DNA of 64,000 bases from Trachythela sp. YZ-2020 (Eukaryota; Cnidaria; Anthozoa; Malacalcyonacea; Clavulariidae): contig JADLSH010000186.1 of assembly GCA_016169945.1 (NCBI GenBank), forward strand, positions 1,364,001 to 1,428,000, read 5' to 3'. Shown piece after piece: positions 19,134 to 29,799 of the stretch. Within the stretch, counting starts at the first letter, position 1. The number at the start of each line of letters is the position of its first letter. The position numbers and the translations under genes are program-made. The notes under the pieces are model-generated. The model had not been told where the DNA came from. It saw nothing but the letters and a program-made list of their open reading frames with translations, and searched no databases.

Positions 19134-20483
19134 TATGTCATAAAGCTGTATTAATGATTTTACAACCCCAAAAGCCTATTATTGAATTAAATTTGCATGA
19201 AATTCAAGCCAAAAAGGTTTTAAGAACTGAGACTCGCAGTGCTCAACAAGAGGGTGGTTATATGTTGGCAATTTAACCCAAGTTCGCACCCTCAATATTT
19301 CGCTAAGTGTCCGCCACTGATTATTCCGATGGGTCAGGCATGCCAAAAGTCAGGAGGGATACTAAAACTTAGAATCCTGGTATCCTAGTTCAATAATGAA
19401 AGACCCATACGTAGGGCCGGGGTGGACCAGTTATCAAACCTCGCTGGATAGTTGCCAAGACAAAAGTACCAAGAGCTAAGCACAAGTTGAAGCATTGTCT
19501 TAGCCAGAGGCTTGTCCACCTGTTTCTTGAACAGGCATTTTTGAATGTGGATGGGTAAAAAATGTGAATATATAGTAAAAGTATAATTAACACAGATACC
19601 ACACATTGGCATCACCCTAATATATAACTGTTTCATTACAGCCATAGTGGCAGATCTCCTGCGGCAGGCAAATATGATTGAAAATTGTTGAAGCGGAAAC
19701 ATTTTGTGACAGATAAGCAGTAAAATTTCCATTGCGGCAGGAGTTTGCAGCATTTAAACAGCAAAAGAGACCAAAATGGCAAAAATTAAAATTGTATTGT
19801 TGTGTGACAGTAGTTTAAGTTAAATCAGAGTAAAATGCAATTGCATGTTATATACTTATAGCTAAAATGTTAGACATTAATGTTAAGTATTGCAGCAGGA
19901 TGAAAGGTGTGTTCATGTGGACTTGCGGCAGCCTCTTGCGGCAGCCTCTTGCGGCAGCCGAAGCGTACTTTCCACTATGGCATTACAGTATATGTTAATG
20001 ATTTCATTAATCTGGGGGCACGCTTCAAAATAGTAGCTTGTACAAGCAATTATATATGACTCTAGTTACAAAATGCAATGTTTTGCAATTGGCAACCAGT
20101 CAATTACTTCACCTACATTCCTATTTTTTGTTGACTATCAAGTAAATTCTTTCAGTCATAAGTCTGTCTCATGCATGATGGGGAAAATAATTGGTTGGTT
20201 GCAGTCATGGCTGGTTGCAGTCTATTTACTAACGATATTAATAAGTTCTACGTTCACGAATTGCAAGAACTCACAACTAAAAATTTCATGTGCATGAAAG
20301 AATGAGCCACCATCTTCGATATCAGAAGGGTCATACTAGTGGGATCATAGATTTATAATAAAATGATGCCAGGTCATCTATTTCAACTTTCATGCCTACT
20401 TAATTTACTTTTTAACCATCTACTTTTTATGAAATATAAGTTTTAAACAATGGACCGAAAATACATTAGTTAAAAGCGTTTAC
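19134..20483. other. No recognised gene; possible intron or 3' region of the SAM-like gene
   Basis: The segment 19499-19552 repeats one from 15880-15930. Three copies of CTTGCGGCAGCC (19921-19959) form a short tandem array. Further exons of the minus-strand SAM-like gene should lie here or beyond, but I could not find a convincing one. Confidence 0.4.
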
Positions 20484-20838
20484 CTTTTCTGCCGAAGAAA
20501 TTATGCGCTTTAGTTGAAGGCGATGTGTTGTCGTCGGAATGATGGCTTTCAATTCATCAACGTCGCCCATTAGAATCATCAAGTTCGGCCCATCAATACT
20601 TTGATCTGTAATTAAGAAATAAATAGTTAGTAAGTTATTTAAACAGTATAACAATAAAACATTAATAGTACTGAGATATATTACGTCGGAATGAAATCAA
20701 ACAGACTATAAAAGGTATAAAACCACACGCGATCACGATATTTCGAAATTATAAATATGAATACTCACCAAATAAGTTGTGAGCTGCTTGTGAGGAAACA
20801 ACCAAATCAGTACCAGGAACGTTCCAGGAATTCTTCAT
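20484..20838 (-). CDS. SAM-domain-like gene, first two exons
   Basis: Exon 1 is 20769-20838 (ATG at 20836-20838) and exon 2 is 20484-20605. Both have good splice sites: GTGAGT after exon 1, ACAG-type acceptor before exon 2, GTAAAC after it. Phases agree (a codon is split G|AT). The joined reading starts MKNSWNVPGTDLVV and continues HNLFDQSIDGPNLMILMGDV, then IIPTTTHRLQLKRIISSAEK. The IDG-x-x-L-L core, the later I-x-P-x-x-x-HRLQLK and the helical end match a SAM domain, usually a protein-protein interaction module. No downstream exon was found, so the full protein is unknown. The start lies 277 bp from the oppositely directed zinc-finger gene. A predicted-only assignment. Confidence 0.5.
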
Positions 20839-21115
20839 ATAAAGTATTAAAATAATTTGCAACAGCGATCTATAAAGATGTGAGTGTTGCGAAGGCGAAG
20901 GAAACTTGAGAGCGCGCAAATACAACGCGGGAGGACGGTGGCCACGCCAATTAAGGGGTTGGTCGAAACTTTGAATGTGATTGGCTATCACTTAGAGACA
21001 AAATTACAACGTTGGTAACCATGCAACAAGTATGCATTTATAATATAGATTTATAATCTATAAACTACATTTTTATTAAACTTAAATATGAAAGTCGGTA
21101 TCGAAAATTAGCAAT
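20839..21115. promoter_or_regulatory. Head-to-head intergenic region (possible shared promoter)
   Basis: 277 bp between two divergent start codons. The half near the SAM-like gene is GC-richer (GGAGGACGGTGGCC region), the other half is AT-rich. No TATA box can be singled out with confidence. Confidence 0.3.
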
Positions 21116-22663
21116 ATGACAGGAATTTTCTGTTCGTATTGCAATTGTACTTGTCGGGATGATCAGCAGACGCAGTTTATATCGCATCTATTTAAAAGTC
21201 ACTCGAACGAGCCAAATTTTCATGTCTATTGCACTCATCCAGACTGCACTAGATCTTTCACGAAAGTTTTAAGTTTAAAAAAACACTGGCAACGTGACCA
21301 TATTGCCAATCGTAATCTGGAAGATGAAGATTTTCGACAAGAAGCAAACAACGAAGACGAACCTGACGACGATGGCTTACTCTGAAGAGACGAACAAAAT
21401 GCAAGTACAATCCGTGAACACCATGCTGCAAAATTTCTGTTGGCTTCGAGAGTAGACGGTAAAATAACTCAAACAACGCTTGACTCGGTTAAGGAATCAA
21501 CTCAGTCAGAAGACATCCGAAATATACTGGAGAATAAACTGCGTGAGAATGATCCTGAATTTGAATTGATGAATATATGAAAAATCTGTTCGAAGCAAAT
21601 TCTCTATTTCAAGGATTGGAAACAGAGTACATGCAGAATGAATACTATATAGATAATTTTAATCTTGTGGTAAGCCGAATATTGAGAATACTTTTATATA
21701 GTTTTTAAAAGGTTATTTACTATAATACCCCAAATTCCTTTATGAAGTAGAGATGCACCGCTGCTCATTTCCTCATGTTGTTAGTACGTACGTACTGGAA
21801 CTTTATAATGTATTAAATGGTGGAAAATATGTACGTGGCTTGGCTATCCTGTGCAGCACATTGCCTGTTAATGGGCTATGCATAATTTCCATAAAAAATA
21901 TACCACACTTGTCACACTTGTATTGTGATAAGGCGTCATCCATAACTATCAACATTTTCACAAGCATACAGAGAGTAGTCTTTTTTTGTCCCCCTCCCAC
22001 CCCTTCTAGAGTGTACCCTAAAAACGTTGACCCTCAGTGAAATTATGACATTGGCATTTTAAAAAGCGTACATTGTGAGCTTGTGAAAATCTTGATAATT
22101 ATGAATGACCCCTTACAGTCTAATGCACTAATCTTTATTCAGTACTGGTAGATTGTTGAAGGTTTTTCTAGTTGGAAATGTTGTGTGAACACTACATACA
22201 TAATCTGTTACACCTAACTAACCCAATAAATTGTAATACATGCAACTGCTAATGTCGGCCTCTGGGAGATATCAAACCTGTGGCACTGCAATTCCATGCA
22301 GGGCTGCAGGTTTGGGCCTGTAGTTGAATTTTTTTGCAAGAACTCCCATTTAGTATGTGATTGTTAAAATTTTCCATCTACAAAAACCCTGCAATATTAT
22401 TTTTATCAATCTATATATAATAGGTTAGTCCATACTGAGGCTCTATAACCAGCACTCGTATATTTCAGAAATATTTACAATATGTCTGTATTACTGTTAT
22501 ATGACTATTAATAGGAACCAGAGGAAATTGAATTAGGTAAACAACGGACAAACTGTATATTGAAGAGAGTGGGAGACGGATCTATAAAAGGAAGTCAGAT
22601 CATGCTTACTATGTTCCTGTCTTGAAAAACTTACAGGTAAACAGCAATAATCCCTTTGTTAGC

Positions 22664-22760
22664 TTAACCCATTACTATTTTAGTACTTTAGTATTTTACT
22701 TTGTCTAACGCCAGACGACTTTACTCGTCAGTGGTAGGGTTCTCCCGGTTAATGGGTTAA
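22664..22760. mobile_element. TTAACCCATTA-type MITE, copy 2
   Basis: TTAACCCATTACTATT ... CGGTTAATGGGTTAA, with the internal CAGTGGTAGGGT; lies inside the second intron of the zinc-finger pseudogene. Confidence 0.78.
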
Positions 22761-22854
22761 GAAGACATCACAGGGATTTATACAATAACTCTGAAAAATG
22801 GTAGTAGCTAAACTAAAGTGCTTGTATCCGTGTACTGTATGAATTTTTTTTTAA

Positions 22855-23135
22855 TTCAACTTCGCCTCAATGCCAGGGAGTCCACAACAGCGTCAGCCAA
22901 TTACTGTGGCCCCATTGTTAGTTCCTAAGGGTTAGTATTAGAGGGAGGAAACCGGAGTACCCGGGGAAAACCCTCGAAGCACAGGAGAGAATCTCAACTT
23001 ACATGAGTTATTTGAGCACACTGCCGATCTCATGCGAGTACCAACAGTGACCTCGACCTGTTGTGAAACAGGCTCAACTCAGTGGTAAGAGGCAGCGCGA
23101 GGGTAACCGCTTCCGCCACCCGTGCTATCCTAAAA
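22855..23135. repeat. SINE-like repeat with GGAAACCGGAGTACCCGG core
   Basis: Contains GGAGGAAACCGGAGTACCCG followed by GGGAAAACCCTCG, a core seen in many metazoan short interspersed repeats, and ends AGGCAGCGCGAGGGTAACCGC. No clear tRNA-like promoter was found in it. Confidence 0.55.
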
Positions 23136-24217
23136 TGGTATATATATGAATGACGAATGCCTGCATCAATGTATATATATTTTAGGAGAAAGATTTATGT
23201 ACCATCTAAGGATGAAATATTAAGCAATTCGGAGGAGGAAAGGTGGAGGAATTAAATGTAATGTTAATGGTTGAGGTTTCATCATTGTTAGTTATACTGC
23301 TCCTTTTAAACACATGTAGGCACTATTAGACAACCCTGATGTTTTACATGAAGTGGAGAACTCCCACCAATAGAAAGATGGTTATCTTCGTGATATTGCA
23401 GATGGTTCATTTTGCATCTGCAACCACCCAGTTTTTTCCCAGGATGAAAAGGCTCTTCAGGTCATTGGATATTATGATGATCTAGAGATTGCTAATCCAC
23501 TTGGTTCAAAAGCTAAAATTCATAAAATTAGTAAGTATGTATTGGCAAATTTAGTTGTACTTCAGAGACTTTTGGAAGAGGGCTTATTTTACAGGGGGCT
23601 TATAATTTTGCAATTATTGGACATCTTGAATCAAGTTTTGTTCCCTCTTAGGAGCATTCTACTATATTCTTGGGAACATGCATCCACGCTTCAGATCAAC
23701 ATGCCGTGTTGTGCAACTAATTTCTGTAGCGAAGACTAAGGACATAAAGAAACATGGCTTAACAAACATTTTGGATACATTTTCCAGAGAGATAAATAAA
23801 CTATCAGAAGTTTGTATAACTTTGATTCTGTAATAATATTTGTCAAAACTGGCTCTCTTTGTTGAGAAAAAATATCTGGCATTATGAACATGCAGTCAGA
23901 TTAAAATTATGTGCCATTAGTGATAATAGTGATATTAGGCTGAGTGAATAAACTGATACATTCATTTGGCAATATTGCTTGGTAATGAATTGATGGTGTT
24001 AGTAACCTTTTATCATGCAATGCTTTCAGGAATCTGGTTATCCTTTTGAAATATCTGGCAGAGTGACGTTCTTTCGAGGTGGTGCTGTTCTGTGGACTGG
24101 TCACGCATTGGGTAGCAATTTTCTTGGTGGCTATAAGGAAGGTGTTGGTGGTGCATTACGGTATGCAGACATTGCATGGCCACAAAGATTGAAGCCAGTA
24201 CTATGGTAAATAGTGAT

Positions 24218-24348
24218 TTAACCGTTCACTTATAGTTTATGCTCACTTGCAATGCTTCCAGATGCGCCATACTTTAGTACTTTACCCGACTGTCTAACAC
24301 AGACAATTTTACTAGTCAGTGGTAGGGTACTGCCAGTTATTGGGTTAA
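24218..24348. mobile_element. TTAACCCATTA-type MITE, copy 3
   Basis: TTAACCGTTCACTTATAG ... GCCAGTTATTGGGTTAA, with internal AGACAATTTTACTAGTCAGT matching the other copies; immediately downstream of the zinc-finger pseudogene. Confidence 0.75.
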
Positions 24349-24604
24349 TTAATATACAGTATTGATCTTTAAGTTACTTGATTTAATTTTTCTTCCCGGT
24401 GTATTTTTAGTTCAAAAGCTAAGATTTTCAAGCAAGGGAGCTTGGCAACCACATCGATATTTGCAACCTCATTGAAGATCCTGCAAATTCTAAAGCAGTG
24501 CGGGAAACTTTATCCACAACATATTGCATCAACACCTTAAGCGTGCTGCACTCATTAGCACACTTTGATGTGTGTAAATGTTTTCCTGAAAACATAATGC
24601 ATAA

Positions 24605-25227
24605 TCCCCGAGCCGGCGCGAAGCGCCGTGCGAGGGTACTAATTCCGCTCGGATATTTACATCCGGGTATGTGACAACATAGCGAAATGCAAAGTTGTCC
24701 GCTATTATGCAATGGACGGTTTTCTATGTTATGCGCATGCGCGAGTTCAAAGAAAACTGTTTTGTACTCGGGAGTCGGGACATAAACAGACAAACAAAGT
24801 CTCTAAAACGAGATAAATAAAAATTATTTAGAGGAATTTCACATGTTAAAATTAACAGGAGGAAAAAAGCAGTAAAAGAAAGACAAGATTTTCGAGTTTT
24901 AAAGCGTTTTAAATGCGTAAGTGTCTATTTTGTATACTTGATTTTGCCGTATTGGCATGCAGTATATTATAGTTTGTGGATTTGAAAATGCGTAAGTCAT
25001 CCTGTGTGGTCAATACAACATTGATTAATCTTAAAAGGTATTTTAGTACTAATTCAAATACGTTATAGAATAAGAAACAACATAATAAATCTCAAAAACA
25101 AGTGCGAACAGAAGTATAAAAATACTGTTAAAAAACAGTTGAAGTTTTATGAAAATTTCGAAATGTTTTGTGAGACTTCTAAGGTTCAATTTTACAGTAA
25201 ATCAAAGCTAAAAGAGTACATAATAAC
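24605..25227 (+). mobile_element. Helitron-like non-autonomous element, copy A (3' truncated)
   Basis: Begins A|TCCCCGAGCCGGCGCGAAGC as in the other copies, then GGGTACTAATTCCGCTCGG. Homology runs to about 25227 (GAGTACATAATAACAT) and stops, so the CTAG end is missing. Confidence 0.75.
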
Positions 25228-25246
25228 ATTGGATAATAGCAGTGGA

Positions 25247-26580
25247 TCGAGTCTTCACAGTCAAACACAAATATTAAACCTGTAGTCTGTACTGCACAGT
25301 ACTAATAGTTATGTTCAATTTCCAACATGCATCTGCAGAGTAGAGAAAATACGGGGTGTGCCAACAACGCAATATAGTTTTGACTTGCAAACATGGTTGC
25401 TATGTCTGCACATGCAAAAATATATAGTTATGCAATTAATGCAAATCATAGCATATAAAATTTTTAGGATTTTTGCATTTACATATACCATTACAACATA
25501 CCAAAAAATTATACTGGCATTAGCTTCATCCCACATATGTTGTACTGTAGTTCTATTAATAGGCATTTTAAAATTTGTCAGAACAAAAATAATTGAAAAT
25601 ATACATCGAGAAATATGTACTTCGATTTATAGGCGGCCACGATAAGTTTATGCTTGGCAATTAATTATATTCATGCTCATAATATTTAATTTACTTCTCT
25701 TTAAGGTGGCTCCCTACAGTTAGTACAGTTTGGAACACGATCTATACAGATCAGACGTCACCCTCGCGTCTCATGCGTGGAATCTTCGTGACCCGTAAAA
25801 TTTTGAAACAAGCCGTGGGAAGTAATCAGTACATTTCAATGTATAATCAGCTTCGGAAAGTTATTCTTCTGTATTACAGTGATTTTAAGTTCATAGTGAG
25901 TATATCATAATGCTCTGTCGAGTCTTCACAGGCAAACACAAATATTAAGCCTGTAGTCTGTACTGCACAATACTAATAGTTATGTTCAATTTCCAACATG
26001 CATCTGCAGAGTAGAGAAAATACAGGGTGTCGGCCAACAACGCAATATAGTTTGACTTGCAAACATGGTTGCTATATCTGCAGACATGCAAAAATATATA
26101 GTTATGCATGCAATTAATGCAAATCGTAGCATATAAATTTTTAGGATTTTATCATTTACATATATCATTACAACATACCAAAAAATTCTACTAGCATTAC
26201 TCGGCTTCATCCCACATAATTATGTTGTACTGTAGTTTATTTGTCAGAACAAAATAATTGAAAATATACATCGAGAAACATGTACTTCGACTTGCGGCCA
26301 TGATAAGTTTATGCGCATTGACAATTAATTATATTCATGCTCATAATATATAATTTACTTCTCTTTAAGGTGGCTCCCTACAGTTAGTACAGTTTAGTAC
26401 ACGATCTATATAGATCAGACGTCACCCTCCCGTCTCACGCGTGGAATCTTCGTGACCCGAAAATTTTGAAACAAGCCGTGGGAAGTAATCAGTACATTTC
26501 AATGTATAATCAGCTTAGGAAAGTTATTCTTCTGTATTACAGTGATTTTAAGTTCATAGTGAGTATATCATAATGCTCTG
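25247..26580. repeat. Tandem duplication of a ~670-bp unit
   Basis: Units 25247-25917 and 25918-26580 both start TCGAGTCTTCACAG and end GAGTATATCATAATGCTCTG. They differ by scattered substitutions and small indels. Each contains TTAAGGTGGCTCCCTACAG (25706, 26366), the terminal motif of the MITE at 13461-14005. Confidence 0.88.
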
Positions 26581-26756
26581 TCGTTTAACTTTCTCTCTCT
26601 CAAGAACTTTAGAAATGCGCAGTTCTGGTGTGAAGGCAGATACGAATAATATTATTTTTAAAGAGCGCTTCCCTTTAAAGAGGGCCAAAACACTTGAAAA
26701 TGTATAGAGCGCCGCAGCGCTTAAACGAGTAAATACGCGGTATAAGTTTTAAAGCA

Positions 26757-27087
26757 AGGTGTGTATAATCAAAAGATGTGCAATGTCTAAGGTGTGTAAA
26801 ATTAGATAAGGTGTGTATGGTTGAAAGGTGTGTAGTAAGCAAAGATATGTATTTGCTAAAAAGATGTGTATAAATACACATCTTTGGCAAAAAGAAGGTG
26901 TGTAAAGGAAAGGTGTGTAATTGAATAAATCCAAGGTGTGTATTCGTACACACCTATGGTGTGTAATTTGGTAACCAAGGTGTGTATAAATACACAAATA
27001 CACACCTTGTCATCTATATTGCAAAAGGTGTGTACAATTGCACATCTTCTGCAATAAAGACGTGTATTGGTACACACCTTAGGTGTG
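26757..27087. repeat. Cluster of AGGTGTGT motifs in both orientations
   Basis: Ten AGGTGTGT and three ACACACCT octamers, plus near variants (AGATGTGT, GGTGTGTA), lie in 331 bp at irregular spacing. The last pair forms the palindrome TACACACCTTAGGTGTGTA (27069-27087). Either a degenerate minisatellite or a cluster of T-box-like half sites. Confidence 0.8.
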
Positions 27088-28002
27088 TATAATTACACAG
27101 TAGGTTAAGCCCGCATCTGCGAAGGTTTCCGAACTGTTTACGCCAATGCGATATAAATGGTTTGATCATATGACAACAAGTGCATCGGAGATTCATTTTA
27201 TCACTCAGCGTGGCACGCACTTCTCGGGATTTGTTGGCATTAGCAATTTAATTAAAATATTCGCACAAAATCTGTTAATTTTGAGCTGTAAAGAATAGTT
27301 TCAACAGTATTGAGGTAAGCTGTTTTGAATTGTAGAGTATACACAGTCCTACATTTTCAGTAAAATAATACAGGATCTTGTTTCGAATTTATCAGTTTTT
27401 AATATGACAGAAATATTCGTTGATATCAGATATGTTGCAGCATGCATTAATATTTGCTATAAAAATTTAGTAAAATTTGACGAGATTACAACTTAATTTA
27501 TTGTATTTTACCGACATATAGCGTGTATTCAATCGGTGAGACTATTTACTGTTTATCAACTTAGCGGTGAAAATATTAAATGTTTGTAAACAGCGGGGAA
27601 GGCTATAAATCTCGTTTATATTTGAAGCTTCGATGACAATTAAATTATGCAAGTCATAAAAAAACAACCTCAGACTATTTCATCAATTTCTGATTTGATA
27701 AATATAAATTAAAATGGTTTTAATGTAATGTGTATTTTGAAGACAACATGCCATTGACTTTAAGGTGTTGCAAGAGTTGGCTATTTATAAAGCTTGACAA
27801 ATTATGGTTATTCTGACAAATTTTCTGACAAATCGCCTCACTTTCTTTATATAGCTGACATTCTTATAATTATCCAATACTCATTAATAATTCATGAGGA
27901 AATTAGCAAACCATATTACTTTATTTTGATCAAAATTAATTCAGTCTTAGGACTGCATCAAGTTGCTAATTTATTTGTATTAGATGTCATTGAAATACAA
28001 AT
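27088..28002. other. AT-rich, no recognised gene
   Basis: The open frame 27794-28087 has no family resemblance and runs into a foldback element. Confidence 0.5.
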
Positions 28003-28515
28003 CCTCCAATTCGGACTTTACCGGATATCCAGACCATGCAATTACAGTGAGTTCATTACTTCATTCCAAGGCGAAGCCGAGGACTGAACTAATCAGGGCC
28101 TCATTTAACTAATGTACTGGAGGCCAAAGCCCCCAGTCCCCATGTTGCCCCCCCCCCCCCAGTAAGCTATTTTGGCCCCCCAGTGAAGGTCCCTTTTGAC
28201 CAAAGTATAAGCAAAAAAGGGGAAAAAACTGAGTTTAGAGGAAAGTCATGGTATTCTCAACAAAACCTGGCTCCGTTTAGATGGGATATATCAAAAATTG
28301 TCTCTGAAAATGCAGAAAATCAAGCCACAGAGACTCAAGAATACAAATATTTTCTGCGGGAGGACCCCCAGACCCCCCTTCCCTTCCCACACCTGTAATA
28401 TACCACCTACTTGTTAGTCCCCTTTCGATGATGGCCCCCCCACTAACGATTTCTTAAAAGAGGCCCTGGAACTAATTGCAAGGACTGTACATCCGGTAAA
28501 GTCAAAATTGGAGGA
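28003..28515. mobile_element. Foldback element interrupted by a hAT MITE
   Basis: Ends CCTCCAATTCGGACTTTACC and its complement GGTAAAGTCAAAATTGGAGG. With the inner MITE and one copy of its duplication removed, the element would be about 130 bp and palindromic near its ends. Confidence 0.72.
28094..28468. mobile_element. hAT MITE with perfect 8-bp target duplication GAACTAAT
   Basis: CAGGGCCTCATTTAACT ... TTAAAAGAGGCCCTG, flanked by GAACTAAT at 28086-28093 and 28469-28476. The interior is rich in C-tracts (CCCCCAGT repeated). Confidence 0.9.
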
Positions 28516-28849
28516 TTTGTGTGCTTCTCATTATATTCATATTGCTAACACTGCGAAATTGTTTTCTTTTCATATTTTTAGAAATGACTACGACTTGCAA
28601 ATTTTAGCTGTGCACAGACATGTGCAATGTATCATGATGTATCATGGATTCGCGGTTGACATGATGCAACTGTACTATGCCTATGCTTTCTGTCTCCTGG
28701 AAGAAAAATCTTTATTTATAAAAGCGTCTGATATACGTCCAGAGAACAATGTTAAGTTGGAAGTATCAACATGGACACAGTGTCACAGTGTCAGACTGCA
28801 GATCATACCACACGTTTATCGTGGAAAATCACTATACTTGGTACTTTAA
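28508..28849 (+). other. Unassigned 113-codon open frame
   Basis: Open frame between the foldback element and Helitron-like copy B. No motif, signal or splice context is recognised; it could be chance or part of a decayed element. Confidence 0.2.
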
Positions 28850-28866
28850 TTTCACAAGTGATAACA

Positions 28867-29774
28867 ACGACAATGTTTGACTGGACTGTTTTCTAAGTTA
28901 TGCGCATGCGCCAGTTAAAGCCGAGAGAAAACTGGTAACTAGCAACGTATATCATGATTGTCTAAGACAACGATTTTGTTTTTATATGATACGTCAGAAA
29001 AATAACTGCCATTTTGGCATGTTATTTTTGGCATTTATATGAAACTTTTTTCAAAATTGTACTCTGGAGTCGGGACATATTAATTCAGACGAATATTAAG
29101 TCTCCAAAACAAGATAAATGAAAATTTTTTAGAGGACTTTCATTTACTAAAGTCAATAAGAAAAGAAATCAGTGGAAATTTAAAGGCCGAGAAAGGACAG
29201 AATTTTCGAGTTTTAAAGCGTTTTAATTAAACGGGTAAGTGTTTATTTTGCATACTTGCTTTTGCAGTTTTGCCGTCAATTGGCATGCACTATAGTTTGC
29301 GGTTTTGAAAATGCGTAGTTCATCCTGTGTGGTCAATACAACATTGACTAATCTTAAAATTGTTTTAGTATTAATTCCATGCGTTATATAGAAAATAAAC
29401 ATCATATTTTATCTAAAAAATTTCACAGAATAAAATACTGTGCAAAAATTTAACAGTTTTATGACAATTTCGAAACGTTTTATGAGACGTCTAAGATTGA
29501 ATAAAATAACATTAAAGAGAACAAAATAACATACCTACTTTATATAGTTGGGAAATTGGTAATTTTATAGTTAAAAGTAAAATCTTATCACTCTTTTACC
29601 AGTTTGTACCGAAAAGAAAAGAAATATACAGTATTTAATATACAGTGTTCCCTTGCGTGTTACCATGGTTACAAAAATCGATTAGTACTTCATGCTACAA
29701 TAACTTTTGGGGTGTTCGGGAGAATAATTGTTTGGTTCTAATGGCGAGGGGTTACTGCATGAATGTATTTCTAG
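28867..29774 (+). mobile_element. Helitron-like element, copy B (5' truncated)
   Basis: Shares the body of the family (AAGTTATGCGCATGCGC, GAGTCGGGACAT, GTGTGGTCAATACAACATTG) and ends GTATTTCTAG|T at 29774. The TCCCCGAGCC start is missing. Confidence 0.75.
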
Positions 29775-29799
29775 TTAATTTTTAAACAAAACAAAATTC

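Larger units (their letters stand above)
21116..24209 (+). pseudogene. Decayed five-exon C2H2 zinc-finger gene of a multicopy family
   Basis: Exons by splice sites and reading: 21116-21669, 22515-22636, 23320-23530, 23652-23809 and 24030-24209. Exon 1 encodes two C2H2-type fingers (CSYCNCTC...HLFKSHSN and CTHPDCTRSFTKVLSLKKHW). Later exons carry the family blocks DHAYYVPVLKNLQ, ALLDNPDVLHEV, GYYDDLEIANPLGSKAKIHK, AFYYILGNMHPRFRSTCRVV and SNFLGGYKEGVGGALR. I recognise this layout as an abundant uncharacterised family in cnidarians and fish, possibly transposon-derived, with no known function. Damage: a TGA at about 21383, a frameshift near 21580, a frameshift near 22580 and a TAG near 23376. 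A MITE and a SINE-like repeat lie in its introns. Splice sites remain good, so the loss looks recent. Confidence 0.72.

Noticed and set aside
24428..24793. Recurring peptide frame (CCHIPGCKYPSGISTLARRF) also at 34010-34249 and 39013-39231
   Set aside because: It is the minus-strand shadow of the Helitron-like 5' end; the frame does not keep a common start or end, and copies drift without regard to codons.
26675..27077. Several His/Thr-rich minus-strand frames (THLS, YTHL repeats)
   Set aside because: Translations of the AGGTGTGT array.
26740..27110. CRISPR-like repeat-spacer array
   Set aside because: Motifs are only 8-10 bp, occur in both orientations and have uneven spacing; the DNA is animal.
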